DNA of 64,000 bases from Chaetoceros tenuissimus (Eukaryota; Bacillariophyta; Thalassiosirophyceae; Chaetocerotales; Chaetocerotaceae), in assembly GCA_021927905.1 (NCBI GenBank), contig BLLK01000038.1, positions 1,674,001 through 1,738,000 on the forward strand. Reading direction: 5' to 3'. Below the pieces are notes generated by a model. That model was not told the DNA's origin. It saw nothing but the letters and a program-made list of their open reading frames with translations, and did no database searches. The first letter of the stretch is position 1. Every line of letters begins with the position of its first letter. Below are positions 41,333 through 52,875 of the stretch, one piece after another. The position numbers were made by a program, and so were the translations under genes.

Positions 41333-44300
41333 TTAGTTCACGTTCTGTAAGGCTTCACGTCTCCCACGACGTTGATGCTTTGCTGGAGTTCCCTTCTCCA
41401 ATTTAGATGGGGCGGCGTCTGCAGTATTTTCATCATCAAACTCCATTTCTTCCTCCTCCTCAGACACGTCATCCTCTTCTTCCTCCTCAGAAACCTCATC
41501 CTCCTCTTCTGAAGATTCCTCCTCAATCTTCTTCTTTTGGTTCTTTCTCCTTTGAACTCTCTTTTTAGCTTTCTCAGCCTTCTTCTTTGCCTCCTCGTCT
41601 TCTAATCCTGCATCAGATTGCTGCTTCAACTTCTCTTCCCATTCTTCAATTGCTTGTTTCAGCTCAGGCTTGGCGAATTTCTTAGACTTGAGTGCAATCG
41701 ACATAAAGTTCTTCAAAACATCCTCGTCAAACAGAGCATCCTTGTAAAGGTTGAAGTGATCGTTGAGAATCTTGATACATTTTTCATTGCACTTGACATT
41801 GGCAAGACAGTATGCAATGTTTGCTTTTTGCGAAATTGAGGTGCTTTTCGGGAATCGTTGACAGAGCTTGTCTACCAACATCTCTGTCTGACGTTCCTTC
41901 TTGATAAAGTTCAAAAGGAAGGACATGATTGCTCTAAAGTCCTCTTTCTTGACAGACATGCTACTGAGCCTACTAACAATCTCTGGTAACAAGTTGTAAA
42001 TTGGATTGTTACTTCTCTTGCTCAACTCATGGAACAAAAGTCTTGCCATATCTCTGATTCTGACTTCTTCATCCCTCAAGCACATTGCAATCTCACATAC
42101 TTGCCCCTTCACCTTTACCATATCGTTGAGGATAAGATGAGTGAGAACCATCAGAGTGTGCAATCTGACACGGATGGAGTCATCTCTGAGACACGAGTAG
42201 ATTCTTGATGTGTAAGGTTCAACCTCATTAGGGAAACGAAACGCCAAGTCTCCAAGTGCAATAACAGTGTTTGCGCGCAGAGTGACATCCTTCTCCGGTG
42301 CCTTTGCCAGAGCAGTAAAGAGAAGTGGTAGATGCTTCTCACAAAAGGATCTCGAGATACACATGAACTTGCAGAGAGTCAAAACTGAAGTCTGCATCAA
42401 AATTTCAGAGGAGAAGACTCCACTCTCGTTTGCAACTACTCGAAGAACAAGAGGTGTGAAGAGGTCAATCATTCCTCTTCCAATAATCTCCTTCTCTGCA
42501 ATTTCTGCAACCTTATTTTCAGTTTCAGCCTCCGCAGCTTGTGCAACTCCGAGTTCCTTCTCAATGTCATCTTCGTCGTCAGATCCATTCTCTCCAGCCT
42601 TTGCCATCTTGGCCTTATCTGCCTCTTCTTGCTTTGCTACAGTGCGAGCAGCATTTGCACTGCGTACAGAACCGCTAAGTGCCTCGGAGTAGACTAGAAG
42701 CTTAAGTGCAATGTGTCCAAGCACAAAGAAGAAACGTGAAAGACGCAAGGAATGGCATTGATTGCTTCCAAATGTTGAAGCTTGCATTGCGGTAATGATG
42801 ATCTTGCACACTTGTTCAGGTGCAGGACAGACTGCAAAAATAGCATTAATACCCTCTTCTGCAGCACCAAACCATTCACGAGTATCGTTCTCATTCTCGT
42901 CATCGCACCAATCACCTTGAATGACGAGGCACAATCTTTCAACAATCTGCTCCAAGACAAGAAACTTTGCTGATGTAATATCTGGCTTGACTCTGGAGAC
43001 TCTCTGCAACGCATACGCAGCAGACTTTGCTGTGGCCCAATCTCTATGCTCTTCAGTATAATCTCCAAGACCTGCTTGAAGAAGATGACGCAATCTACTT
43101 GCACTATCAACAATGCCAGAATCAGAAGTTGCCCCCATAGAAAGAATCGTCATTGCAATGGATCTTGCTCTTCCGGATGCTTTTGCTGCAATAGACCACA
43201 AAATTAGGAATACTTCTGCTGGGATAACTTCTTCCTTTACCAATCTAGAAATCGCCTCTTCAATAGAAGTCTTTTCACTGGCATTTGCCTTGCCTACAAG
43301 TCTCAATAGATTATCCACGATTTGCTTTGGAGGTAACTTTCCACTTCCATTGGTTCCACAAATAAAAACATCAATAAATGCAGTCATGACTTCATCTTGT
43401 ACACTCTTTTCATCGGACCACATGAGTGAAAGTGCTTGCTTGATACCAGTCACTGCACATGGAAGTTGAAAATGACGAGCTCTTACAAAGAAACGAAGCG
43501 CCTCAGTGACATCACTCTTGTTGGAGGATAAAAGCATACTCTCGAATGCTTCATTTGCATTCTCAAATGTATCAATAAAGTCCAAAGCAGAAGAGAGAAA
43601 CTTGTACACTTGGAGTTTCTGGATAAGTTCCTTTTGTGCTTCATCGTTGCTTTCTTGAAGCGAGTTATTCGTTTCATACTCGGCAATGGTTGCTTTGATT
43701 GTGGCATTTTCAATCTGATACTTTTCATCCTCGTCATCCTCTTCCAAAGCTTCAATAGTTTCCTTCATTGCATCCTTCATATTGGATGGCAAGTTGTCCA
43801 AAATAAATTCTCTTACTTCCGCCATCTTTTCCTTATATGGAGCTGGACTCAATGAGTCTGTGAATGGATTATTTTCAAGAACAAGAGTCAAGACCTGAGA
43901 GGAATGAGGGTTAGATAAACGACTCTAAACAACACTTCACATACAACAAATTCACTCACTTGCATAGCACTTCTTCGAACCATGACAGTCTTGTCTTGAA
44001 GACGATCAATCGCGAGCTGAGTAACAGGAATCAACTTTTCAATAGGAAGGCACTGAGCTTGAATGATGGAAGCCCAAGTCTTCATAACTGCAACACGAGT
44101 ATATGAACTGACATCATAAATGTGTTCCAAAAGGATATCGTACAATTTATCCTTCAAGTCTGCCAATTTCTTCTTCTTCAATTGATCGTCACCAATGATT
44201 TCTTCATTATCATCTTCATTTCTAGAAACAATTTCCGTCTCTTCTTTGCAACTCATCAATAAGTGTCCAATGGCGACAACAATGGCAGATCTCAAGTTGT

Positions 44301-45466
44301 AAGGTTCAGACTGCAAATGTGGCATTACAAGGGAAATATTCTCAAGAACAAGTTGAGGCTTCTTTTCAGCAAGTTCATTGAGGAACGGAGCAACATTACG
44401 AATCCCACTTGCTTTTCCAGTTGCATCAGAAGAGGAAGCACTCCCATCAAGTCTTCCAATTTCCCTCAAGAGCTCAATCGACAATTTATCCTCACTGTCA
44501 TGAAAGAACCCACATAATTCCGCAGCAAGAGGTGCCATGTGTTCATAAGAATGCATCATATCAACCAAAGCCGCAACAACGGTATTCAACAAAACATCAC
44601 TCGTTTTCAAAGTCATTCCAATCATTTGCAACGCTACATCTCCAAACGCCGCTTTTCTCGCCGTAGCCCCTGTACAATTCTCCAACATTTGATAAGCAAT
44701 ACGACATGGAATCGCAATGACACTTTCATCGGGTACACCCCTTTTCCATAAATTAGCATTACAGTTCGACATGGCTTTACAAGCAGTCATCATGGCATGT
44801 GCACATTGTTCTCTAGTAGATTGAATCATGGATTGAAATTCCTTTTCTTGCGATTTGGAGAGTGTCTTGCCAGCCTTCATTTCTCCCTCTGTGAAAATCA
44901 TGATTGTGTATAGCATGTATAGGTGACATGCGAGTGCATCTCTGAATGCTTGTGGTACAATGTACACATTTGAATTTTGAGAATTGATTTGATTTGCTGT
45001 TTGTTCACTGCATGAAGTTAGGATCGAGCTTAATTTGACAACCGCTTTGCAAATGGCTGTAATGAGTCTTGTCCGTGTGGAAGTCGCCAAGGATGACGAT
45101 TTTCTATTTTTGGAAATTCATTAGCATAATATTTGAAAAAGGAGAATACAGCAAACGACGAGAATGAAGCTGTGTACAAACTGCTTACCTGACGAGAGTA
45201 TAAAGGGCTTGAATACGATCTTCACAATTCCAAGGCTGACTGTCATCTGCGTCAAAGGAATTTCCTTCGACAGTCTTTTCAAAAAGTTCAATGCCTCCAC
45301 TGGAAAGAGTACGATTTCCCTGTTCCAATAATATAACCAGCTGTACGAATGAATCGGCTCTGGTAGCTTCGTCATCATCTGCAAAGCCTACTGGATAAGG
45401 AAGAAGGTCATATGGGTCTCGTTCCAACTCTTGAAACGATGATGGTATTGGAAAACTTGATTCCAT
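41333..45466 (-). CDS. NCAPD2: Condensin complex subunit 1 (CAP-D2)
   Basis: Exons 45466-45189, 45103-43960 and 43894-41333 (introns 85 and 65 bp), phases 2 and 0, 1327 residues. CAP-D2 is a HEAT-repeat subunit of condensin I, which with SMC2/SMC4, CAP-G and CAP-H compacts mitotic chromosomes. The clearest signature is the Cnd1 core at about residues 1040-1110: MVLTHLILNDMVKVKGQ, CLRDEEVRIRDMARLLFHEL, NLLPEIVSRLS. It is followed by a Lys/Glu linker, an acidic run (SSEEEDEVSEEEEE) and a basic end (RRGRREALQNVN). Alpha-helical HEAT pairs fill the rest. Length is normal for the family. Confidence 0.95.
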
Positions 45467-45972
45467 CTTTTTTTTGAATCAGAACTTGCTGGAGGACTCC
45501 TTCTCCTTTTCTATTGTAAATTCAAATTGAGATATTTATAGACAGCAAAGGTTACTTCTACGTATTAGTAATTGCTACTATTCAAGTAAAAGAACAACCG
45601 ATGTGAGTGTCAAAGAGAAGAAGGTGTTTTTGAAATGAATGAATTCAAAAAAGTAACGGTTTTTTAGAAAGATTCAGAAGCAAAAGAAAAGAAGAAGAGG
45701 AGAGAAGAAAGAAGATTTTTGTAGATGGGACTAAAAAGGCTATGTTTCTATCCTACTCTTGTTTATTTAGCCATGATTGGCACAAACATGCAAAAATTGT
45801 TACCGGAAAATCTGTACCATTTGAATACTCTTTCAACTGTACTAGAAAAGAAAGTGTTCCCTTAGTGAAGAAGTTTCTTACTTTACGAGACTACAATACA
45901 CTGTAAAAAGCAGACTCAATTCTCCAAAATTTTCAATTTCTTATTTGATGAAATACAGGCAAAGAAATAGCA
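45467..45972. promoter_or_regulatory. Divergent spacer NCAPD2 / sulfotransferase
   Basis: 506 bp, purine-rich near 45660-45720, no coding frame. Presumed promoters of both genes; no specific site recognised. Confidence 0.4.
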
Positions 45973-47016
45973 ATGATGAAGACGAATTATGCAAAAGATG
46001 AAGAAGAGATAGATGCCTTTGTAGGAAAGAGAGAGCATCTAACTCAAATTGAGTCAAAAAAGAAATATTTCCTTCTTGGTGCAACTTTCATTTATATATT
46101 TGTATTTGCTGTGATTATGATATCATTCATATGGTATGGCAACCTCCACAACATGATGAATACAACAAAGCAACAAGAGGACTTTCAATATCCCCTCTTC
46201 AACTCATTCAACCCACATCAAAACTCATGGTGCCCTTATGCGGAATGCAATAACAGTCCATTATGCAAGCCATGTAATCAACGATTTCTATTCATCTTGT
46301 CGCCTGGAAGAGCTGGTTCTACATCACTCTTGACTACATTTAACTTACTACCATATGTTCGACTATCTGGTGAAAACAATGATGCGATATTCCATGCCTA
46401 TGAAATTATGCATGCTCTTGATCAAAAACAAAAAAATTTTCAATATGATGAAGGAAATGAAGACGGGCCATGGATGCATAATGCGATTCCAAAACAAAGT
46501 CTAGCTTGTACGTCTCAAAAGATCATGTCTACCATCAACCCTCCAAAACATGAGTTTCTAACTGATCTGAGCAACGAAAGAGAGTTGAAAACACATGAAG
46601 ATGATACAATCATTGGAGCAAAGATGATTCGGCTACAATCGAGTGAGTGGGATGCACAACATGCTGTCTCATACTTTAAGGAACATTTTCCATGTGCAAA
46701 GTTCATTGTAAACTCTAGAGACCCAAAAGCAATTCAGTCTTCGAGGATTAAAGTTGGTTGGAAACAAGATTTACCGAGTATTAAACAGGAGTATCAATTT
46801 CTCAAAAGATTTGCAAAGCTGATGGGTGATGACAGAGCGGTCTTTTTGAAGATGGAAGAGTGGAGTAATGATGTGAGCAATTTAAATGATGTAATTGAAT
46901 GGTTAGGATATGAAGACTGCAAGCTAAGTCATGTACAACATCAGAATTTTGATGGATATGGAAAGGATACGTCAAACCCACTTTCTGGTGAATGTAGGCT
47001 TCGAGGAGCGAGTTAG
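45973..47016 (+). CDS. Type II membrane sulfotransferase
   Basis: 347 residues, single exon. Cytosolic N-terminus, one membrane span at about 35-57 (LLGATFIYIFVFAVIMISFIW), then a lumenal catalytic domain. LSPGRAGSTSL (about 108-118) is the PAPS 5'-phosphosulfate loop. NSRDPKAIQSSR (about 245-256) is the 3'-phosphate site. Two CxxC-like pairs (CNNSPLCKPC) precede the P-loop. The family transfers sulfate from PAPS to glycans or other acceptors in the Golgi. Acceptor unknown. Confidence 0.85.
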   Translation: MMKTNYAKDEEEIDAFVGKREHLTQIESKKKYFLLGATFIYIFVFAVIMISFIWYGNLHNMMNTTKQQEDFQYPLFNSFNPHQNSWCPYAECNNSPLCKPCNQRFLFILSPGRAGSTSLLTTFNLLPYVRLSGENNDAIFHAYEIMHALDQKQKNFQYDEGNEDGPWMHNAIPKQSLACTSQKIMSTINPPKHEFLTDLSNERELKTHEDDTIIGAKMIRLQSSEWDAQHAVSYFKEHFPCAKFIVNSRDPKAIQSSRIKVGWKQDLPSIKQEYQFLKRFAKLMGDDRAVFLKMEEWSNDVSNLNDVIEWLGYEDCKLSHVQHQNFDGYGKDTSNPLSGECRLRGAS

Positions 47017-47338
47017 GGTGATGAATCATTGATTGAGTAGTTATTTGACAATAACAACAAAATGTCTCTTAAGTATAAGAATAAAGATGGGAAATAATTC
47101 CTGTAATGATTGCAAGCTCACTTTGACATTTTTCAATTTGATGTATTCTATATAACACGTGCTGTCGTTTCCATCTCTTCTACTCTTTTTCCATTATTTT
47201 CATTTGCCTCTAAATCTGTCACGCATGACCAAATACAAAAAGGACGACGAACAAAGAACTATCCTAAAAAATAGCAATCCATTGCATACGTGTATTTTTT
47301 TCTTCTATTTCATTTCATAGAGGTTCCAAAGACTTACA
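47017..47338. other. Intergenic, no gene seen
   Basis: 322 bp between two co-oriented genes. It should hold the 3' end of the sulfotransferase gene and the promoter of the phosphoesterase gene; no motif stands out. Confidence 0.4.
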
Positions 47339-49486
47339 ATGAAATTAAAAGTACCACTGATACTCAAATTATTAGCATTACATAGAAAAGCATTTGCTAC
47401 ATCTCCCAATGACGACGATGGCACATCTTTCTTAGTGATTGCAGATATGCATTCCATGTCGGACTTTGCATTTGAAGATCAATGGCCATCAGATTCTGAT
47501 TATTTGCAACAGACATGGAATGACTTGACTTCGATTGTAGAAAATATCAAGCACAATTATGCTGATACCGAAATAGTTTTAGCTCCTGGAGATATAACAA
47601 CATTTGGAAAGATGAGCAATTACAAGATTCAAAACATGACTGGCATCGAGGATGAAAATGATGCAGTCTATCATGCAACCAAGACAACTTTTCATAAAAC
47701 CAATGAATTGTATCAAGAGGCAGGATTTACTACATTTCTCCCATGTTTAGGAGACCATGAGATTGGTGGAAACAAAGGGTTTCGTGTCGATGGAAAACGA
47801 ACCAAATTTTCTTCCATAGATTCTTATCGTCAGGCTTGGATTGACAGTTTCATTAAGAAAAGTGGAACAAATGCATTCAAGTTTCAAACAGATATTAATG
47901 GAGTGTCATCTAGACCAAATGATACAGATTTTGAAGGAACTTCCTATGCATATAGACATAAAAATTCACTCTTTATCACGTTGGATATCTTCTTGACAGT
48001 CAACAATGGAGCAGAAAACTATTTTGATCGAGAAAATGGATATGGAGGCGAAGGAGCCATTACATGCTCACTACAAGGAAATCATCTGCAATGGTTTGAG
48101 AATATTTTGATTGCTGCGAGAAGCGATGACTCCATCAAACATATCTTTGTACAGGCGCATGTACCAATACAACATCCTGTTCGTAAAGCTAGATGCTCAG
48201 GGCAATTTCTAGATGATCAGACCGAGAGTGACTTGTGGAAACTTATGGAGAGGTACAATGTCGACATTTATTTTGCAGGAGAAGTACATGCCACAACTGC
48301 TACAAAGTCAAAGTCTTTTGGATCATCTCTTGTTCAAATTGTATCACAAGCAAAGTTTATGTCAGGATTCTTGACCGTGGATACTTCAGATGATACTATT
48401 ACTGTGAAGCAATTCAAAGAAATTGGATCCAAGCAAAAATATAACAATGAATATAGTCAGAATGGATTCTTGACTATCAACAAGTCAGATGCTTCAAATG
48501 TACAGATATCATCTGGGGGTGAATTAGAAATTCTTGACGATGCAGTTCCTCTTATTCATTTTGACTTTGAGGCTATACACGATATGTCTGAAAGACAAGT
48601 CGATGGAATGCAGAATGATGATAGCTTGATTGCTTATAGTGAGGTGGTTGGTAATATGGTGTGTACGGAAAGCATTCACAACAATGGTTCATTTGGTCAG
48701 CAGTACGATTCACAGATTACAAACATTGATATTGTCCAAGGACGCAATGAAAATACATTGGCGGGAAAGTTCTCACAATCCAGCCGTATGGGGGTTCATA
48801 GTGTTGGGCCATTCACTGCTGGAATGGTACATTCCATTTCCTTCTGGATGAAAACAGGCGAGGCATCAAAGGAGATGGTTCTACTTTATTTTGGACCAGA
48901 CTACAAGAGCAGCAATAAAGATTCGCTACGCGTCACCTTAAACAACGGAAATCTTGAAGTCCGATTTACTCGCTCGTCTGCGCGATTCCGTTTGGTTGAG
49001 GAAAAGATGCTATCAGATAATCAGTGGCATAAAATTGTGATGAGTATGCCTAACAAAAGCTGTAAATACTCAGAGGTTGATATTTACATTGATGGTAAAA
49101 AGTACGAATCTGAACAAATAAGAGGGGAAGATAATTACATATTCTTCCACACTGATGGAAGACTCAACGTAGGAGGCTATGGATATGCAAAGTATACGAA
49201 TGTAGATGATTCGATGGAAAATTTCGTTGGAGAAATGGACGACATAAAGATGTGGTCAAAGTCTTTTGAAAAGGCAAAGTCTCCAACAGTTCAATCTCCT
49301 TGCTGGAACAAGAAACAATATAGATTTATAACCTCAATTGGTGAAAAATCGTGTAAATGGCTTTGTCGAAGCAAAAAGGAAGCAAAAGTCAAAAGACGCC
49401 AAGTGAGATATTGCAAGGGTGATGTATCTAGCAGTTGCTGCGAGGCTTGCAACGCAGGTCCTCGATGCCGGGAGATTACTAGTTAA
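47339..49486 (+). CDS. Secreted calcineurin-like phosphoesterase with LamG-like domain and C-terminal Cys module
   Basis: 715 residues, single exon. N-terminal signal peptide (LILKLLALHRKAFAT). Metallophosphoesterase domain at about 28-350 with the metal-binding blocks in order: ADMHS, APGDI, LGDHE, QAHVP and GEVHA. In the usual family these read DxH, GD, GNHE, H and GHxH, so the third and fifth are variants (GDHE and GEVH). A concanavalin/LamG-type beta-sandwich follows at about 395-645 (FWMKTGE, DNQWHKIVMSMP, DIYIDGKKY, GEMDDIKMWSKS), which usually binds glycans. The last 60 residues are a Cys module (CKWLCRSKKE, RRQVRYC, CCEAC) of the kind repeated in the protein at 24727. Likely an extracellular phosphatase or phosphodiesterase. 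Confidence 0.88.
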   Translation: MKLKVPLILKLLALHRKAFATSPNDDDGTSFLVIADMHSMSDFAFEDQWPSDSDYLQQTWNDLTSIVENIKHNYADTEIVLAPGDITTFGKMSNYKIQNMTGIEDENDAVYHATKTTFHKTNELYQEAGFTTFLPCLGDHEIGGNKGFRVDGKRTKFSSIDSYRQAWIDSFIKKSGTNAFKFQTDINGVSSRPNDTDFEGTSYAYRHKNSLFITLDIFLTVNNGAENYFDRENGYGGEGAITCSLQGNHLQWFENILIAARSDDSIKHIFVQAHVPIQHPVRKARCSGQFLDDQTESDLWKLMERYNVDIYFAGEVHATTATKSKSFGSSLVQIVSQAKFMSGFLTVDTSDDTITVKQFKEIGSKQKYNNEYSQNGFLTINKSDASNVQISSGGELEILDDAVPLIHFDFEAIHDMSERQVDGMQNDDSLIAYSEVVGNMVCTESIHNNGSFGQQYDSQITNIDIVQGRNENTLAGKFSQSSRMGVHSVGPFTAGMVHSISFWMKTGEASKEMVLLYFGPDYKSSNKDSLRVTLNNGNLEVRFTRSSARFRLVEEKMLSDNQWHKIVMSMPNKSCKYSEVDIYIDGKKYESEQIRGEDNYIFFHTDGRLNVGGYGYAKYTNVDDSMENFVGEMDDIKMWSKSFEKAKSPTVQSPCWNKKQYRFITSIGEKSCKWLCRSKKEAKVKRRQVRYCKGDVSSSCCEACNAGPRCREITS

Positions 49487-49740
49487 GAATACATGATTCT
49501 CGATTTTGGAAGATTTCCATCTTCATGACTCTTACGTAACAAAATAATCTTCTTATGAATATTCAAATGCAGTATTTGCGTTGACATACATTTATGTATC
49601 ATCTAGTCATGAGTATTGGACGTAATCGTGGTGACTATCCTAGTCGCTACAAATCAACTGCCATTCTTGTAGTATTACATTTTCGTTTTCCTCCGCCAAT
49701 GATGATGAAAATGGAATTTTTTCATCTCCTTCAATCGTAG
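49487..49740 (+). other. Spacer and possible 5' exon of the STING-like gene
   Basis: The frame of the STING-like gene is open from 49644 but holds no ATG before TM1. An ATG at 49610 opens a different frame (MSIGRNRGDYPSRYK) ending at 49740. A weak donor (GTGGTG or GTGACT near 49630) with the AG at 49739-49740 would join it in frame. Unproven. Confidence 0.3.
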
Positions 49741-50884
49741 AGACAGAGAATGCAACCTTGGAACAGTTCTGGTTCGACTATTTCCAGTGGGAACCGAAAG
49801 TGCCATATGTAATTCGTGAATTTATCAACCAGCCCAAGGCGCCTTTCCTCAAACGAAATTCAGGAATAGCAAGAGAACTAGTCTTTTTCTTCTCATTGAT
49901 TACTATTGGATCCATCATAGTAGGATATAGATGGGAAATCATTAATCAAAAAGAATTCCTAGCTTCCATGTTTTTCGCATCTGGCTTCATTCCAGCTGTA
50001 CAGATGGCACTCTTTGAAATACTACCTCGGAAATTGAAAAGAAGAAAAGTAGAGGTCGATGATTACCTATCTGGACTGTTGGCATAGCCTTTCTTTCAGT
50101 GGCACTGGCAGTGTATCCTATTCCAGAAGAAGAAGAAGATGCCTGGATCGTGGTTGTCGGAAAAACGTTATTTGAAGCTGGACTCATTTACTTTGTGACA
50201 CGAGTATTATTCTTTGTTCCAAATCCAAATAATGAAGTTCGAGATCTAAAAGAAGAAATCACAGCCCTAAAACAATCAATGGCGATTGGGCTTGCTGATG
50301 GATACTTTTGGAATCTCGTCAAGGAAATTGCAATTGACATTCGTGATGCAAATGGACCACAAAATAGCTTAAAGTTGGAGTATCCTAGACAAGGTGAAGC
50401 ATTCAAGCTAATCAAACAATTTTTGGTGATCGTACCAAGATCTCTTGATTGGGAGAAAGAGGATCCAATTGCCGATTTCATTAAAGGTATGAAGAATGAA
50501 GGATACTTCAAAGATTGTCGCATTGAGAAAAGTCTCATGCATGGAGACAGCTCTAGAATTAAGTGGGTGACAGATGTCAATTTGGATCCTAAAGCTGTTG
50601 CTAGTAGTGATGGTGTTCAAAGAGGTATCGTTGTCGATATTCCAACAACGCTTACTGCTCTGCTCATGAACTTGAAGTCTCAAGCAACATCATCTACTGA
50701 AAAAAAAAAATTTACACTTGAAGCTAGTTCATTTAGTTATCGAATTTCATGGCAACTAAAGAAAAGTAATCTTGATTCTATTGTAAAAGTTGTGGAAGTG
50801 GAAAATTTAAATGATCTTTTGGGAAAAATACGTGATGTCGACCAACTCTTGAATTCAACTGATCAATTTATCGACAATCAGTAG
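49741..50884 (+). CDS. STING-like protein: four membrane helices plus STING-type cyclic-dinucleotide-binding domain (one frameshift)
   Basis: The first open frame (to the stop at 50085-50087) encodes TM1 (LVFFFSLITIGSIIVGY) and TM2 (SMFFASGFIPAVQMALFEIL), ending in KLKRRKVEVDD. The second frame, open from 50063, encodes TM3 (IWTVGIAFLSVALAVYPI) and TM4 (VVGKTLFEAGLIYFVTRVLFF). A soluble domain of about 215 residues follows. It shows STING features in order: GLADGYFWNLVKEI (like the GLAWSYYIGYL helix), AFKLIKQFLVIVPRS (like the KLHILLPLDC strand), RIKWVTDVN (lid region), and GIVVDIPTTLTALL (like VLEYATPLQTLF, whose Glu and Thr contact the ligand in animal STING). The two frames overlap by about 25 bases with no plausible intron, so a frameshift, sequencing error or decay lies near 50060-50082. 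The assignment is by eye. Confidence 0.6.
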
Positions 50885-50952
50885 AAATTCTTAGTTTTGT
50901 GACAGATTCCTTTGGAAACAATTTTAAATACAATTCTCTAATATATTAATGT

Positions 50953-52875
50953 TTACTTATCCAAGAAATCGACTGGGAACTCCGCATCACTTGACTCCCA
51001 TAGTTTACAAAACTTTCGATGACGACCGCAAAATGAATTGCACATGATCTCACCTATCGGTTGCCAATAACACTTGGATTCGGTATTAGTTTCGAAGAAC
51101 GAGCAGTTAACTGTTTCGCTAGACCTTTTTCCGTTCTTCAACTGAAACGTATGAGTACGATCTACGGGGCAGAGTCCATCTTTTCGGAGCTTATTCCTTA
51201 GCTTCTTTCTTAGTGTATTGTATGTTTGAAAATCAGTGGAGAGCAAATTTTGTTTCTCCCCAATATCATCTTTGAGATTGTACAATGCTTCCCATTTCAA
51301 ATGGTAATCTCGAATGAATTTATAATTTCCATATCGCATTGCTGCTTGGTGTTTGCCTTTCTTATTTTGATGCCTATACACTGGCAAATATGTTCTTGGA
51401 GGGTTGGCGGAACTTGAGACTGCATATTCCATGAAACTTTTGGAATCCTGTGCCGAATATTCGTCTATTGTCACGTCTATGAAATCCCCTATGGTTGCAT
51501 AGATGTCCGCTAAAGAAATGAAATGCTCGTTGCGTATTTCACCTGCTGGTAAAACATTGTCGTATCTCATTACAAATGGAACTCTGGTTGAGGCAGCAAA
51601 GTAAACTTGAGCAGAGACAATAAAAATCAACAACAAAATAAGTACTAGAGAGTCAAAACGCACCTATGACCTCCTTCATACATAGATCCTTTATATCCCC
51701 GAAGCAAAGGATTAGGATTATTCATGTTCAAACCTCCATTGTCACTGGTAAATATGATGATTGTATCTTCGATTTGGTTCGTTTCTTCCAACTTTTTCAA
51801 TAAAGATCCTATGATGAGATCCATTTCATACAACAAATCTAGATGTGGATCTCCATACTTTCCAGCAACTTTTGTTCCATTGAAATAATTATCAGGAGGA
51901 GTATGAGGAATATGCACGCTTCCAAGTGCAAAGTACATGAACCATGGCATGTCTGGATGGTTGTCAATATGATTATCGAGAAACTTTTCTGCCTTTCGAA
52001 ATATTTTCTTATTGTACAAAGTGCTATCCCAATGAATCATACCCTAATGTAATACAGCGCCACACGTTAGAGCACAAGAAATGCTAAATTTGTTCATTTG
52101 AAAAGTGGTGATGCTTCAATACTCACTTCACCACTACGCAATATCTCAATGTCATTTCCTGCTAAACTAATGTGTTCTCCTTTTTCCCAATACTCTATTT
52201 CATCTTCTTTCCCAACGAGTTTGCCATTTCGGAAGAATGCATATGGTGCAGCCTGAATTCCAGAAACAGAGTAAAATGAATCATCAAAGCCGTGGTCACG
52301 AGGGCCTAGCAAGATATTTTACGGTAGGTGTGTGTCAATAACAAATATTCTTTGCATTCATTCATTCCTTTCATCCAACGATACGTACCATTCAGCAATC
52401 GGCCATTCTCCCAATCTTGAGAGCTCAAAAATTTATCTCTATCAAATGTACCTGGAAGACCGCCACCAATATGCCATTTGCCAAACATACTTGTACGATA
52501 TCCACCAGTTTTCATCATGGATGCAATACTTTTCTGCCTTCCATAGAATTGACTTTGTCCTTTACGATTGATATCCCATGTTCCAAAAGGTAAGGTTCCG
52601 CGATGTGGAAAATTACCACTGAGTAGCATATATCTACTTGGTGCACATAGAGATGTACTATGTGCATCCATAAATGTGACACCCTTCTCTTGAAGTGCAC
52701 GTATATTTGGCATATCCACAATTTCATTTCCCCAGCCTGGAACATTTTCAGTGCCTACATCATCTGCCAGAATTATCAAAACGTTTGGTTTCTTGTCTGT
52801 TTGTCCAACTACTCCTGTGACGATTAGGAATAGTAGTATTTGTATGACCAAAGATAAAGTGAAGAGTGTATTCAT
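50953..52875 (-). CDS. Secreted sulfatase (formylglycine type)
   Basis: Four exons: 52875-52389, 52305-52127, 52043-51664 and 51583-50953; introns 83, 83 and 80 bp; 558 residues. Signal peptide (LVIQILLFLIVTGVVG). Sulfatase blocks in order: LIILADDVG (metal Asp pair), LCAPSR (Cys that becomes formylglycine), FGKWHIGG, HIPHTPP, FTSDNGG and GGHRVPFVMR. The family hydrolyses sulfate esters of glycans or steroids. The C-terminal about 75 residues are Cys-rich (CPVDR, NCSFFE, MCNSFC) and loosely recall the Cys module of the proteins at 24727 and 47339. Arylsulfatase-like; substrate unknown. Head-to-head with the ABC1 kinase gene. Confidence 0.93.

Noticed and set aside
49610-49740. Independent small gene (MSIGRNRGDYPS...)
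   Set aside because: Too short and without features; more likely a 5' exon or leader of the STING-like gene, kept only as a possibility.
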